A stretch of 49,010 nt of DNA, from contig JAFXHA010000024.1 of NCBI GenBank assembly GCA_017536635.1, positions 1-49,010 on the forward strand. The letters are read 5' to 3'. Made by a program: the position numbers and the translations under genes. This DNA comes from Clostridia bacterium (GTDB lineage Bacteria; Bacillota; Clostridia; Oscillospirales; CAG-272). Under the pieces are notes generated by a model. It was not told the origin of the DNA. It worked only from the letters and a program-made list of their open reading frames with translations, and did no database searches. Positions 6,780-13,914 of this stretch are shown one piece after another (the first letter of the stretch is position 1; the number at the start of each line of letters is the position of its first letter).

Positions 6780-7003
6780 TGATTTTATTGACTTTCCCGT
6801 GGTGGCATCTAAATTGGCTGTACAATACAAAAAGAAAAGTCGCGCAAGCGGCTTTTTCTTTTTGTACTCTTCACTATTATCTTTTCACTCTTCACTTTTC
6901 TCTAAATCCCCCGCGCGACTTTTCCAGAGAAGAGATAAGAGAGAAAAGAGAAAAGAAAAGGTAGCTTTTCTCCCTTTGGTTGAAAAGCATTTTTTATTTT
7001 ATG
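6780..7003 (+). repeat. Intergenic repeat unit, copy 3 (full length)
   Basis: Nearly identical to copy 1. It has TGATTTTATTGACTTT, GTGGCATCTA (the motif is altered to CATCTAAATTGG), the GTCGC terminator, the CTCTTCAC-rich tract, CCGCGCGACTTTTCC, the purine tract and GGTAGCTTTTCTCC. AAAAGTCGCGC (6835-6845) and GCGCGACTTTT (6913-6923) are perfect 11-bp inverted repeats. It starts about 30 nt after the stop of the upstream gene and ends at the promoter of the next. Confidence 0.85.
6827..6864 (+). terminator. Rho-independent terminator inside repeat copy 3
   Basis: Same hairpin and T-rich 3' arm as at 1322; it should end transcription of the TIM-barrel gene. Confidence 0.75.
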
Positions 7004-7032
7004 TTGAAAAGTAATAGGTTCTATGGTATAAT
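7004..7032 (+). promoter_or_regulatory. Sigma-A promoter for the alpha/beta hydrolase gene
   Basis: TTGAAA (7004-7009), 17 nt, TATAAT (7027-7032). Confidence 0.75.
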
Positions 7033-7062
7033 TGATATTGAAAAGTGAAAGGTGGCAAAGTT

Positions 7063-7809
7063 ATGAAAACAATAGAAAATATTTCATATGGAAATCTTGA
7101 CTCCGTACAGAAGATTGACTTATATTTGCCCGATGGTGCAGCATCTTCAATGTTCGTGTATTTTCACGGCGGAGGATTAGTGGGTGGAAATAAGAATTCC
7201 GCAGGTGTTTTTGCTCCATACCTTACGTCCCGCGGTATTGCCGTTGTATCGGCGAATTACAGAATGTATCCGAATGCTGCGTATCCCGATTTTATCTGCG
7301 ATGCGGCAGAGGCGGTTGCTTGGGCGAATAGATATATGAAAGAGGAAATCGGCTGCGATAAGCTATACGTCGGCGGAAGCTCTGCGGGCGGATATCTTTC
7401 TATGATGCTTTGCTTTGATAAACGCTATCTTGAGAGTGTAGGACTTGACAATTCGAAAGTAGCGGGATATTTTCACGATGCAGGTCAACCTACCGCGCAT
7501 TTCAACGTGCTTAAATATGCCGACATTGATCCCCGTCGCATCATTGTTGATGAAACAGCTCCGCTTTACTACGTTGGATTGGAGAAGGAATACTACCCGC
7601 CAATGCGCTTCGTGGTATCTGATAACGACATAAAAAACCGTTATGAACAAACGATGTTGATGTTATCCACTCTTTCCCATTTTGGATATCAGAACTTTGA
7701 TCATATTGTTATGCACGGCAAGCACTGCGAATACTGCGGAAAGATCGATAATGGCGGAGAAAGTGTATTCGGCCAAATGATTTATGACTTTGTTAAACAA
7801 TTCGAATAA
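7063..7809 (+). CDS. Alpha/beta hydrolase (acetyl esterase/carboxylesterase type)
   Basis: The start is ATG 7063, with GAAAGGTGG 8 nt upstream; the in-frame GTG 7045 precedes that site. 248 residues, no signal peptide. It has the oxyanion-hole HGGG (residues 35-38, in VYFHGGGLVGG) and the nucleophile elbow GGSSAGG (S107), as in hormone-sensitive-lipase or BD-FAE-like esterases. A C-terminal VSDND then MHGKHCEY supplies candidate Asp and His of the triad. Such enzymes deacylate small esters or acetylated sugars. It is a monocistronic unit between two repeat-family elements. Like the nearby SGNH hydrolase, it may trim acyl groups from imported sugars; that is inference. Confidence 0.8.
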   Translation: MKTIENISYGNLDSVQKIDLYLPDGAASSMFVYFHGGGLVGGNKNSAGVFAPYLTSRGIAVVSANYRMYPNAAYPDFICDAAEAVAWANRYMKEEIGCDKLYVGGSSAGGYLSMMLCFDKRYLESVGLDNSKVAGYFHDAGQPTAHFNVLKYADIDPRRIIVDETAPLYYVGLEKEYYPPMRFVVSDNDIKNRYEQTMLMLSTLSHFGYQNFDHIVMHGKHCEYCGKIDNGGESVFGQMIYDFVKQFE

Positions 7810-7814
7810 ACATA

Positions 7815-7876
7815 TGGCATCTATTTTGTCAAGACAACACAAAAAGAAAACCACCCATCAGGGTGGTTTTCTTTTT
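7815..7876 (+). repeat. Intergenic repeat, copy 4 (short form) with CCACCC-type terminator
   Basis: GGCATCTATTTTGTCAAGA begins 6 nt after the hydrolase stop and matches the 5' end of copy 2. AACACAAAAAG then leads into a different terminator stem (7841-7876), identical to that at 3071. The purine and pyrimidine tracts are missing. The 5' motif is therefore combined with either of two terminator hairpins. Confidence 0.8.
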
Positions 7877-7942
7877 GCTTTCGGAAACGAGTTCTATACT
7901 TCACGACCTCGAGTAGCTATTCGGACGGTATTTGAGCATTTA

Positions 7943-8770
7943 CTATCGCTTTTTACTTGGCGCGTATCCGAAATAATTTTTATATGCTCTGCTGAATGCA
8001 TATATAGACTGATATCCTACCAATTCCGAAACCTCGTATACGGAATATAGCTTCAAGAGATTCTTCGCAATCTCCATTCTTTTTTTGTTTCGGTACTCAA
8101 TAAGATTCAAGCCAAAAGCATCTTTGAATTTTCTTTCCAAATAAAATTTATCGTAAAAGAATGTTTTCGCAAAATCATCAAGTGTCATTCCCATACCGTT
8201 TCCGGCATCTATATAATCCTTGATCTGAAATACCACGTTCGTCTGTTTCTCCACTTGGAGTAATTCGTAAAAGTTGTCGGCGATAATAATTGCGAGTAAT
8301 TGGACCATCAGCGATTTTCTTGTCAAATCGTCTGAATGTTCTGAAACTATACGCTTAAAAATCGCCAAAAACTCCGCATTTTTTTGAATATTAAGCAGTG
8401 GCGTGCGGTTGTAAGCAGAAAAATAATCTTTGTGTATCCATTCTCTCTCCTCATCAGACATTTTATCAATGTCCTTAAATGATATCGGTATCATTTCGCT
8501 TTGAGGGCGATGGGTAATATCAAAATGAATATGCGGCTGAGATATTTCTCCACGGTCAAGATGGAAGCTGTGCGATATTCCCGGACGGATAAAAACAAAA
8601 TCTCCCGCACTGCAGAGATATGGCTTATCATCATATATAAAAGTAAATGATCCTTCTTCGATATATATCAGCTCGTAGTCGTAGATAACTCGTTTGGCAA
8701 TATTATGTCCTTTCGGGATTCTTGATTCCATTGCTAAACGAATATACGGATTTATCAATGACAAATTCAT
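7943..8770 (-). CDS. AraC-family transcriptional regulator
   Basis: 275 residues when started at the ATG at 8770, which has GCGGAGGC 7-8 nt upstream on the minus strand. The open frame could extend to a TTG at 8788, but that would overlap the ribosome site. The N-terminal half is a cupin-like sensor (RVIYDYELIYIEEGSFTFIYDD, then GDFVFIRPGISHSFHLD). The C-terminal ~100 residues form the two-helix-turn-helix AraC domain, ending in VYEVSELVGYQSIYAFSRAY and KNYFGYAPSKKR. It is divergent from the DUF2961 gene with overlapping promoters, so it most likely controls that gene in response to a sugar. The ligand is unknown. Confidence 0.9.
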   Translation of the reverse strand: MNLSLINPYIRLAMESRIPKGHNIAKRVIYDYELIYIEEGSFTFIYDDKPYLCSAGDFVFIRPGISHSFHLDRGEISQPHIHFDITHRPQSEMIPISFKDIDKMSDEEREWIHKDYFSAYNRTPLLNIQKNAEFLAIFKRIVSEHSDDLTRKSLMVQLLAIIIADNFYELLQVEKQTNVVFQIKDYIDAGNGMGMTLDDFAKTFFYDKFYLERKFKDAFGLNLIEYRNKKRMEIAKNLLKLYSVYEVSELVGYQSIYAFSRAYKNYFGYAPSKKR

Positions 8771-8802
8771 AACCGTGCCTCCGCTCAATAAATGTTAAAT
8801 CA

Positions 8803-8852
8803 ATGTCAACAATAGACATTTACATTATACAGTAATCGTATTATAATGTCAA
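8803..8852. promoter_or_regulatory. Overlapping divergent promoters of the araC-type and DUF2961 genes
   Basis: Plus strand: TTTACA (8819-8824), 17 nt, TATAAT (8842-8847). Minus strand: TTGACA (8852-8847), 17 nt, TATAAT (8829-8824). The two promoters occupy almost the same bases. AATGTCAA occurs at 8802-8809 and 8845-8852, and an inverted GACATT at 8815-8820 lies between them; these are candidate regulator half-sites. Confidence 0.65.
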
Positions 8853-8877
8853 TATAATCATTGTGGAGGTGCAAAAA

Positions 8878-9939
8878 ATGTTAAACAACTTAACTCTGAA
8901 AAAAGATATTCGAACGTTTTCCGTTTCACCCGAAAATATAACGGGAATGAAGGGTGAAGGGGGAAAAGCAACGCTTGAGGAGGGCAGCGCGGCAAATGCT
9001 GCCAGAGAGCTTGGCCAGGGATGGAAGGTCAACCCTTACATCGTGTTGGAAGCAGGTGAGACTGCCGTGCTTGCGGATATTAAGGGAGAGGGCGCTATCA
9101 AGCATTTTTGGATTACCGACGGTGCAAAATACGGCAGACAGTTGCTGCTTCGCATTTATTTTGACGGGCAAAAATCTCCTGCCGTTAATGTCCCGCTTTC
9201 CGATTTCTTTGCCAATGCCGACTATAACGAATATCGGCAGATCAACAGTCTTGCAATATGTAACAATCCTCGCAAAGGCATGAATTGCTACTTTGAAATG
9301 CCGTATTTCAAGGGGTTCCGCGTGGAAATTGAAAACACCGGCACAGCAAATGCCAATATTTACTATCAAATTGATTGCGAAGAGAAAAAAATATCTCCTG
9401 ACAGCCTGTATTTTCACGCACAGTTCAGACGTGTAAATCCTCTGCCGTATAAAGAGGTTTATACAATACTTGACAACATCAAGGGTAACGGTCTTTACGT
9501 AGGCACTTATTTGCATTGGGGTGTGAAATCCAACAGATGGTGGGGCGAGGGAGAGATCAAATTTTATATCGATGGCGACACCGATTTTCCCTCTGTTTGC
9601 GGAACCGGTACTGAGGATTATTTTTGCGGAGCGTATAACTTTGACGTGAACGGCAAATATACCGAATTTTCCTCGCCGTATAGCGGACTCAGCAAGGTGG
9701 GGTATACCGACGAGACTTACCGCTCGCAAAGGTATTTTGATATGTACCGTTGGCACATTACAGATCCGATATATTTCAAGGAAGATCTGTGTGTAACCAT
9801 ACAAGCTCTCGGTTGGAGAAGCGAGGGAAGGTATCTTCCGTTACAAGACGATATTTCCTCGGTTGCTTATTGGTACTCTGATAATTTAGATGATGTGTAT
9901 CCCGAAATGCCGTCTGCAAACGAGCTTGAATTGATTTGA
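8878..9939 (+). CDS. DUF2961 (GH172-type) glycoside hydrolase
   Basis: The start is ATG 8878 after GGAGGTG (8865-8871); the in-frame GTG 8863 lies before the ribosome site. About 353 residues with no signal peptide. The sequence matches DUF2961, the family that includes GH172 enzymes acting on difructose anhydride or arabinofuranosides. It has IKHFWITDGAKYGRQLLLRI near residue 80, LYVGTYLHWGVKSNRWWGEG, then the hallmark CGTGTEDYFCGAYNF with a conserved acidic residue, and a C-terminal MYRWHITDPIYFKEDLCVTI. The fold is a jelly-roll type. Its AraC regulator is divergent and a sugar kinase lies downstream, consistent with inducible sugar breakdown. Exact substrate unknown. Confidence 0.8.
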   Translation: MLNNLTLKKDIRTFSVSPENITGMKGEGGKATLEEGSAANAARELGQGWKVNPYIVLEAGETAVLADIKGEGAIKHFWITDGAKYGRQLLLRIYFDGQKSPAVNVPLSDFFANADYNEYRQINSLAICNNPRKGMNCYFEMPYFKGFRVEIENTGTANANIYYQIDCEEKKISPDSLYFHAQFRRVNPLPYKEVYTILDNIKGNGLYVGTYLHWGVKSNRWWGEGEIKFYIDGDTDFPSVCGTGTEDYFCGAYNFDVNGKYTEFSSPYSGLSKVGYTDETYRSQRYFDMYRWHITDPIYFKEDLCVTIQALGWRSEGRYLPLQDDISSVAYWYSDNLDDVYPEMPSANELELI

Positions 9940-10085
9940 CTTTTTTAGCCTTGGCATCTATTAAGGCGGTACAACACAAAAGGAAAGTCGCGTAAGCGGA
10001 TTATTCTTTTTGTACTCTTCACTTTTCTTTAAATTCCTCACGTGACTTTTCCAGAGAAGAGATAACGTTGATTTTTATTATAAGG
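9937..10085 (+). repeat. Intergenic repeat unit, copy 5 (shortened, diverged)
   Basis: TTTGACTTTTTTAGCC leads into GGCATCTATTAAGGCGGTAC (9953-9972), as in copy 1. A decayed terminator hairpin (9978-10011, arm AAAGTCGC, loop changed) follows. Part of the pyrimidine tract and most of the purine tract are missing before GTTGATTTTTATTATAAGG. Single-base changes in the hairpin suggest an older copy. Confidence 0.75.
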
Positions 10086-10090
10086 TGTAG

Positions 10091-10243
10091 TGCGATTATC
10101 AAAATAGGCGGTGATATTACGTCTAACGATAAAATTACCGAACAATCAATGGAATTTGAGGTTCCTATTATAAACCTTGTTACCGCCGTTGAGGTGCTCG
10201 AAGAAAAACTTATGGTTTTAGACTTTGTCCGGAAATTGAAATA
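10091..10243 (+). pseudogene. 3' coding remnant upstream of the sugar kinase
   Basis: A frame open to TAA 10243 reads IIKIGGDITSNDKITEQSME and FEVPIINLVTAVEVLEEKLM, then VLDFVRKLK. Composition is protein-like, but there is no start codon or ribosome site at its 5' edge, which meets the end of repeat copy 5. The family is not recognised. It looks like the C-terminus of a gene whose 5' part was replaced by the repeat. Confidence 0.5.
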
Positions 10244-10253
10244 AGAGGTGCTT

Positions 10254-11798
10254 ATGAAAAAAATATTAGGTATAGAGCTTGGCTCTACGAGAATAAAATC
10301 TGTACTTATAGACGAGAATGCATCCGTTATAGCCCAAGGCTCATATGAATGGGAAAACACTCTTGTTGATGGGCTTTGGTCGTATTCTCTTGAAGATGTG
10401 GAAAAAGGCTTGCAGACGAGTTACGCCAATCTTGCCGCGGAGTATAAGGCAAAATTCAAAGAAGAACTGACCGAAATAGATGCCATAGGCATCTCTGCTA
10501 TGATGCACGGTTATCTTGCGTTCGATAAGAACGATAATCTCCTTGTTCCTTTCCGAACGTGGAGAAACACCAACACCGAAGAAGCGGCCGACAAGTTGAC
10601 CGAACTTTTCAAATTTAATGTTCCTATGCGTTGGAGCGTGTCGCACTATTATCAAGCGATACGTAACGGCGAGGAACATGTAATAGATATAAATTTTCTC
10701 ACCACATTGGCAGGATACGTTCATTATAAGCTTACGGGTAAAAAGGTACTTGGCGTAGGTGATGCTTCGGGAATGTTCCCTATAAGCAGCGGTGTCTATG
10801 ATAAGGAAATGCTTTGCAAATTCAATACCCTTTTGAAGCAGAATGGGATAGAAACGCCCTTTGAGCGTATTCTCCCCAAGACACTCGTTGCGGGTGAGGA
10901 TGCCGGAAAGCTTACCGATATAGGCGCAAAATGGCTTGACCCTACGGGTAAACTGAAGTCGGGCTGTGTTCTTTGTGCGCCCGTGGGAGATGCGGGAACG
11001 GGAATTGTTGCTGCAAATAGCATAACTCCTCGAACGGCAAACGTCTCTGCAGGAACATCGGCGTTTCTTATGGCAGTGCTTGAAAAGAATCTTGATTCCT
11101 ACTATAAGGAAATAGATATGGTAACCACTCCCCACGGGGCCCCCGTAGCGATGGTACACGTAAATAACTTTACCTCGGAGATAACGGCGTGGACAAATCT
11201 ATTTGAGGAAGTTATTGAGATCGGTGGCGGTGAGATAGGAAGAGGAAAGCTTTTTGATGCTTTGTACGCAAAGTCCCTTGAAGCAGATAAGAATTGCGGT
11301 GAACTTGTGGGATATAACTTTCTTTCAGGTGAGCCTATTGCGGGAGTATCAAAAGGTATTCCTATGATAGCCAGAATGCCCGACGGAAGGCTGACGCTTG
11401 CCAATTTTATGAAAATGCACATCTACTCAGCTCTCGGTTCACTCGCGCTTGGCTGTGAGATACTTTCGAAGGAAAATGTAGAGATAGACAGTGTATATGG
11501 ACACGGCGGCTTTTTCAAAGCTCCCGTTGTCGGACAAAGTGCAATGTCTGCGGCTATCGGCGCGCCTATTACCGTAATGCAGAATGCAGGTGAAGGTGGT
11601 GCGTGGGGCGTTGCCCTACTCGCTTTGTTTACGTGTTGCGGCGGTAATGATCTCGAGATATTTCTTAACAACATTTTTGAGGATGCCGAAAAGTCAACTG
11701 TCTGGGCAAGTGAAAGTGAAATAAACTCTTTTCGTGCGTTTATGAAAAAATATAAAAGAGGTCTTGCCGTAGAAAAGCTTGCCTCAGAGGTGCTGTGA
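10254..11798 (+). CDS. FGGY-family carbohydrate kinase
   Basis: Start ATG 10254 (AGAGGTG upstream); 514 residues, normal for the family. It phosphorylates a pentulose, hexulose or polyol with ATP. Seen: phosphate-binding loop GIELGSTRIKSVLID near residue 5, ISAMMHGYLAFDKNDNLLVP (FGGY N-domain), APVGDAGTGIVAANS (about residue 245) with the probable catalytic Asp, NVSAGTSAFLM for ATP contact, and EGGAWGVALLALF near the C-terminus. Overall it resembles the xylulokinase/ribulokinase side of the family more than glycerol kinase. No isomerase or epimerase is intact next to it. A short downstream remnant could be the start of a former partner gene. Sugar specificity is not determinable here. Confidence 0.85.
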   Translation: MKKILGIELGSTRIKSVLIDENASVIAQGSYEWENTLVDGLWSYSLEDVEKGLQTSYANLAAEYKAKFKEELTEIDAIGISAMMHGYLAFDKNDNLLVPFRTWRNTNTEEAADKLTELFKFNVPMRWSVSHYYQAIRNGEEHVIDINFLTTLAGYVHYKLTGKKVLGVGDASGMFPISSGVYDKEMLCKFNTLLKQNGIETPFERILPKTLVAGEDAGKLTDIGAKWLDPTGKLKSGCVLCAPVGDAGTGIVAANSITPRTANVSAGTSAFLMAVLEKNLDSYYKEIDMVTTPHGAPVAMVHVNNFTSEITAWTNLFEEVIEIGGGEIGRGKLFDALYAKSLEADKNCGELVGYNFLSGEPIAGVSKGIPMIARMPDGRLTLANFMKMHIYSALGSLALGCEILSKENVEIDSVYGHGGFFKAPVVGQSAMSAAIGAPITVMQNAGEGGAWGVALLALFTCCGGNDLEIFLNNIFEDAEKSTVWASESEINSFRAFMKKYKRGLAVEKLASEVL

Positions 11799-12005
11799 AG
11801 TTAGAAGCTTTGAAGCAAAGATTATTCGATGTACAAGCTAAAAGAATTAAACAATCTTTGTGAAAAGCATGAGATAAGTGTTGCTTCGTACACCGCTTTC
11901 GGAACTGTCTCGACGAACATATAATACCGGAAGATACGCGAAAATAAGGGAGGTGTTTTTTACGGTGAAAGCTCGAAAACATATATCCCGGCAAGGATAG
12001 CAATT
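11796..12005 (+). pseudogene. Degenerate region with short coding-like remnants after the sugar kinase
   Basis: Three short protein-like frames follow one another without linkage. VKLEALKQRLFDVQAKRIKQ starts at GTG 11796, overlapping the kinase stop. MYKLKELNNLCEKHEISVAS starts near 11830. GGVFYGESSKTYIPARIAIF lies near 11950. None has a complete domain. The first faintly recalls the start of class II aldolase-type epimerases, the usual partner of pentulose kinases, but this is too short to claim. Confidence 0.35.
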
Positions 12006-12006
12006 T

Positions 12007-12035
12007 TTAATAAGTGTTATACAATGTGATATAAT
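12007..12035 (+). promoter_or_regulatory. Probable sigma-A promoter for the beta-helix gene
   Basis: TTAATA (12007-12012), 17 nt, TATAAT (12030-12035), with TG before the -10 (TGATATAAT). Confidence 0.55.
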
Positions 12036-12084
12036 GTTACAAACAGTGAGATATTGCTGTATTACGTTAAAAGAGGATAAATAT

Positions 12085-13170
12085 ATGGAACAATTTTTAT
12101 CAGATACAGATATTCAAAGCTTAATTGATCAGAAAAGCATTGTTGGCGGAAAGGTTTATTTACCGGCGGGTGAATATACTATCCATCAACCGCTCGTTCT
12201 GGATACTCCATCCTCTGTTTTAGAGGGAGAGGTTTGGGCGTGTAACGTGGATCCGAATGGTGTGTTTGAATCTCCTTATGGAACAAAGCTTAAGCTAAAA
12301 GGAAGAAACTTCCCGGCGATAGTAGTTGGAAAAACTAAAGTCCTTTCCGGTACAATGATAAAGAACATAGGTATACAAGGTGATATTGAAGGAATGGACA
12401 CCAGAGGACTTTTTGATATTAACAACGTTAGCTCATCCGCAGGTATATTTTTTGAAAATATGCGCGTGGATCAAGCGGAGTTTTCAAAAATATCCTGTTG
12501 TGGCTTGGGCGTTGCAATCTGTGCGAAGGGGGATTGCTTCGTGGATGCCTGTACCTTTGAAAAAATAAATACGGATGGCTGTTGTATAGGTGTGTACTTT
12601 GCGCCCAATGTTGCCGTTTTTACGCATTTCAGGCAATTTATTGTGGCTGATACTCCGTCTTACGGATTTTTCTTTGACGGTACGGGCAGAGCTATTAAAG
12701 GCGTTGACATCAGCGATATGGTATTGGTCCGAAACTGCGGTTCAAGCCCGATTGTTGATGAAGAACCTGCGGCGGTATATTTCAAAAACGTTTCCAATTG
12801 CATTTTTCGTGATAATTTTGTGGCTGAAACCGGAGCTTTTTGGTATTATTCTTCAGATGCTACACGAAATGAGGATAGGCAAATATCTGCGAATAAAGCT
12901 ATTGGATTAAAAATCGTAGGTAATCAAAACAAGGTGATAAATAATAATTTTTCACATTCTTCAAGAGAATCTATTTCCATAGAAGGTAATGGAAATGTTA
13001 TTATGAACAATACTGTTGACGGAGACGTTATCATAAAAGGGAACGGAAACGTAGTTCACAATCTGGTCTTTACAAAAAAGGAAAGTAGATTGATATTGAT
13101 AGGTGATGCAACGTTAACGAGTGAAATTTTCGGCGTTGCTGAAGAAAGAATAGTTAAGCGTAGCTTTTAA
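12085..13170 (+). CDS. Right-handed parallel beta-helix protein
   Basis: 361 residues from ATG 12085, with AAGAGGA 7 nt upstream; an in-frame ATG at 12034 overlaps the -10 and is rejected. The sequence starts with GGKVYLPAGEYTIHQPLVLD, the entry strand typical of pectate-lyase-like beta-helices. It continues with short Asn/Gly-rich rungs such as NGNVIMNNTVDGDVIIKGNG and NNNFSHSSRESISIEGNG. There is no signal peptide, so it is not an exported polysaccharide lyase as written. Possible roles are an intracellular carbohydrate epimerase/lyase or a binding protein. Catalytic residues cannot be assigned by eye. It has its own promoter and a terminator at 13229. Confidence 0.7.
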   Translation: MEQFLSDTDIQSLIDQKSIVGGKVYLPAGEYTIHQPLVLDTPSSVLEGEVWACNVDPNGVFESPYGTKLKLKGRNFPAIVVGKTKVLSGTMIKNIGIQGDIEGMDTRGLFDINNVSSSAGIFFENMRVDQAEFSKISCCGLGVAICAKGDCFVDACTFEKINTDGCCIGVYFAPNVAVFTHFRQFIVADTPSYGFFFDGTGRAIKGVDISDMVLVRNCGSSPIVDEEPAAVYFKNVSNCIFRDNFVAETGAFWYYSSDATRNEDRQISANKAIGLKIVGNQNKVINNNFSHSSRESISIEGNGNVIMNNTVDGDVIIKGNGNVVHNLVFTKKESRLILIGDATLTSEIFGVAEERIVKRSF

Positions 13171-13228
13171 GCCACAGCTTTTGTATGACATCACCGCTTG
13201 AAAATATCTTTTTTATAGCCTATTCACA

Positions 13229-13265
13229 CAAAGAAAACCACCCGTCAAGGTGGTTTTCTTTTTTG
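13229..13265 (+). terminator. Rho-independent terminator after the beta-helix gene
   Basis: AAAGAAAACCACC and GGTGGTTTTCTTT around a short loop, followed by T residues. A variant of the hairpins at 3071 and 7841. Confidence 0.85.
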
Positions 13266-13535
13266 GCTGTTACCTTGAAAAGTTTAATATAAGGTTCGTG
13301 CCCTCGTTTATATCTGCCATTTGGTGTAGAGGATCGACGTGCGGAGATCATCACCGTATGGTTGGTAATAAACGGTTACGAGCGCTCGGTCTGTGTTTTT
13401 TGTTGCACATTAAGCTCTTACGCTTGGATCAACAGCTCATAAGTACAGGTTTTGGATATTATTAGGCGCGTGGATATCATTGCGCTGTCGCCGTATATCT
13501 TTGGCTTGTTTTTAATAAAAAATTTTAAAATCCTA
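13266..13535. other. Gene-free intergenic stretch
   Basis: About 270 bases between the beta-helix terminator and the padR promoter. Short open frames exist but have no ribosome site, start or recognisable motif. No hairpin array or repeat-family copy is present. I see nothing I can name. Confidence 0.5.
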
Positions 13536-13564
13536 TTGACAAACACAATACTTCGTGATATGAT
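13536..13564 (+). promoter_or_regulatory. Sigma-A promoter of the PadR-DUF1700-DUF4097 operon
   Basis: TTGACA (13536-13541), 17 nt, TATGAT (13559-13564). A TTACGTAA palindrome just downstream (13568-13575) is a possible autoregulatory site. Confidence 0.75.
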
Positions 13565-13587
13565 GTATTACGTAAGGGGGAGTATAT

Positions 13588-13914
13588 ATGGATATTCAAT
13601 TAAAGCGCGGTCTGCTTGACGTTTGCGTACTGACCGCAATAAAAAATGAGGATTCATACGGATATAAGATAATCAAGGATATGAAACCGTATATTGAAAT
13701 GTCGGAATCGACGCTATATACCATTCTCAAGCGGCTCGAGATCGCAAATATGCTGACGGTAAGATCGGTAGAGCACGGGGGAAGGCTGAGAAAATATTAT
13801 CATATCACGGACGCAGGGCTTGCGCGCATAGAGGATTTCAAAAATGAGTGGCGCGAGGTAATGTCGATATACCAATTTGTAACCAGGGAGGATGAACACA
13901 ATGACCAAGCTTGA
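13588..13914 (+). CDS. PadR-family transcriptional regulator
   Basis: 108 residues, typical of short PadR regulators. The winged helix-turn-helix is visible: LKRGLLDVCVLTAIKNEDSYGYKI, then ESTLYTILKRLEIANMLTVR (recognition helix) and GGRLRKYYHITDAGLARI (wing). A short C-terminal helix ends in TREDEHNDQA. AAGGGGG precedes ATG 13588. It overlaps the next start by 14 bases and is the first gene of a three-gene operon. In related modules the PadR protein usually represses its own operon; that is family knowledge, not shown here. Confidence 0.9.
   Translation: MDIQLKRGLLDVCVLTAIKNEDSYGYKIIKDMKPYIEMSESTLYTILKRLEIANMLTVRSVEHGGRLRKYYHITDAGLARIEDFKNEWREVMSIYQFVTREDEHNDQA

Noticed and set aside
1273..10085. 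Integron cassette array with attC sites
   Set aside because: I cannot find the paired RYYYAAC and GTTRRRY core sites, and no integron integrase is present in the window.
13250..13465. 71-codon frame after the beta-helix gene
   Set aside because: It starts inside the terminator and has no ribosome site or recognisable motif.
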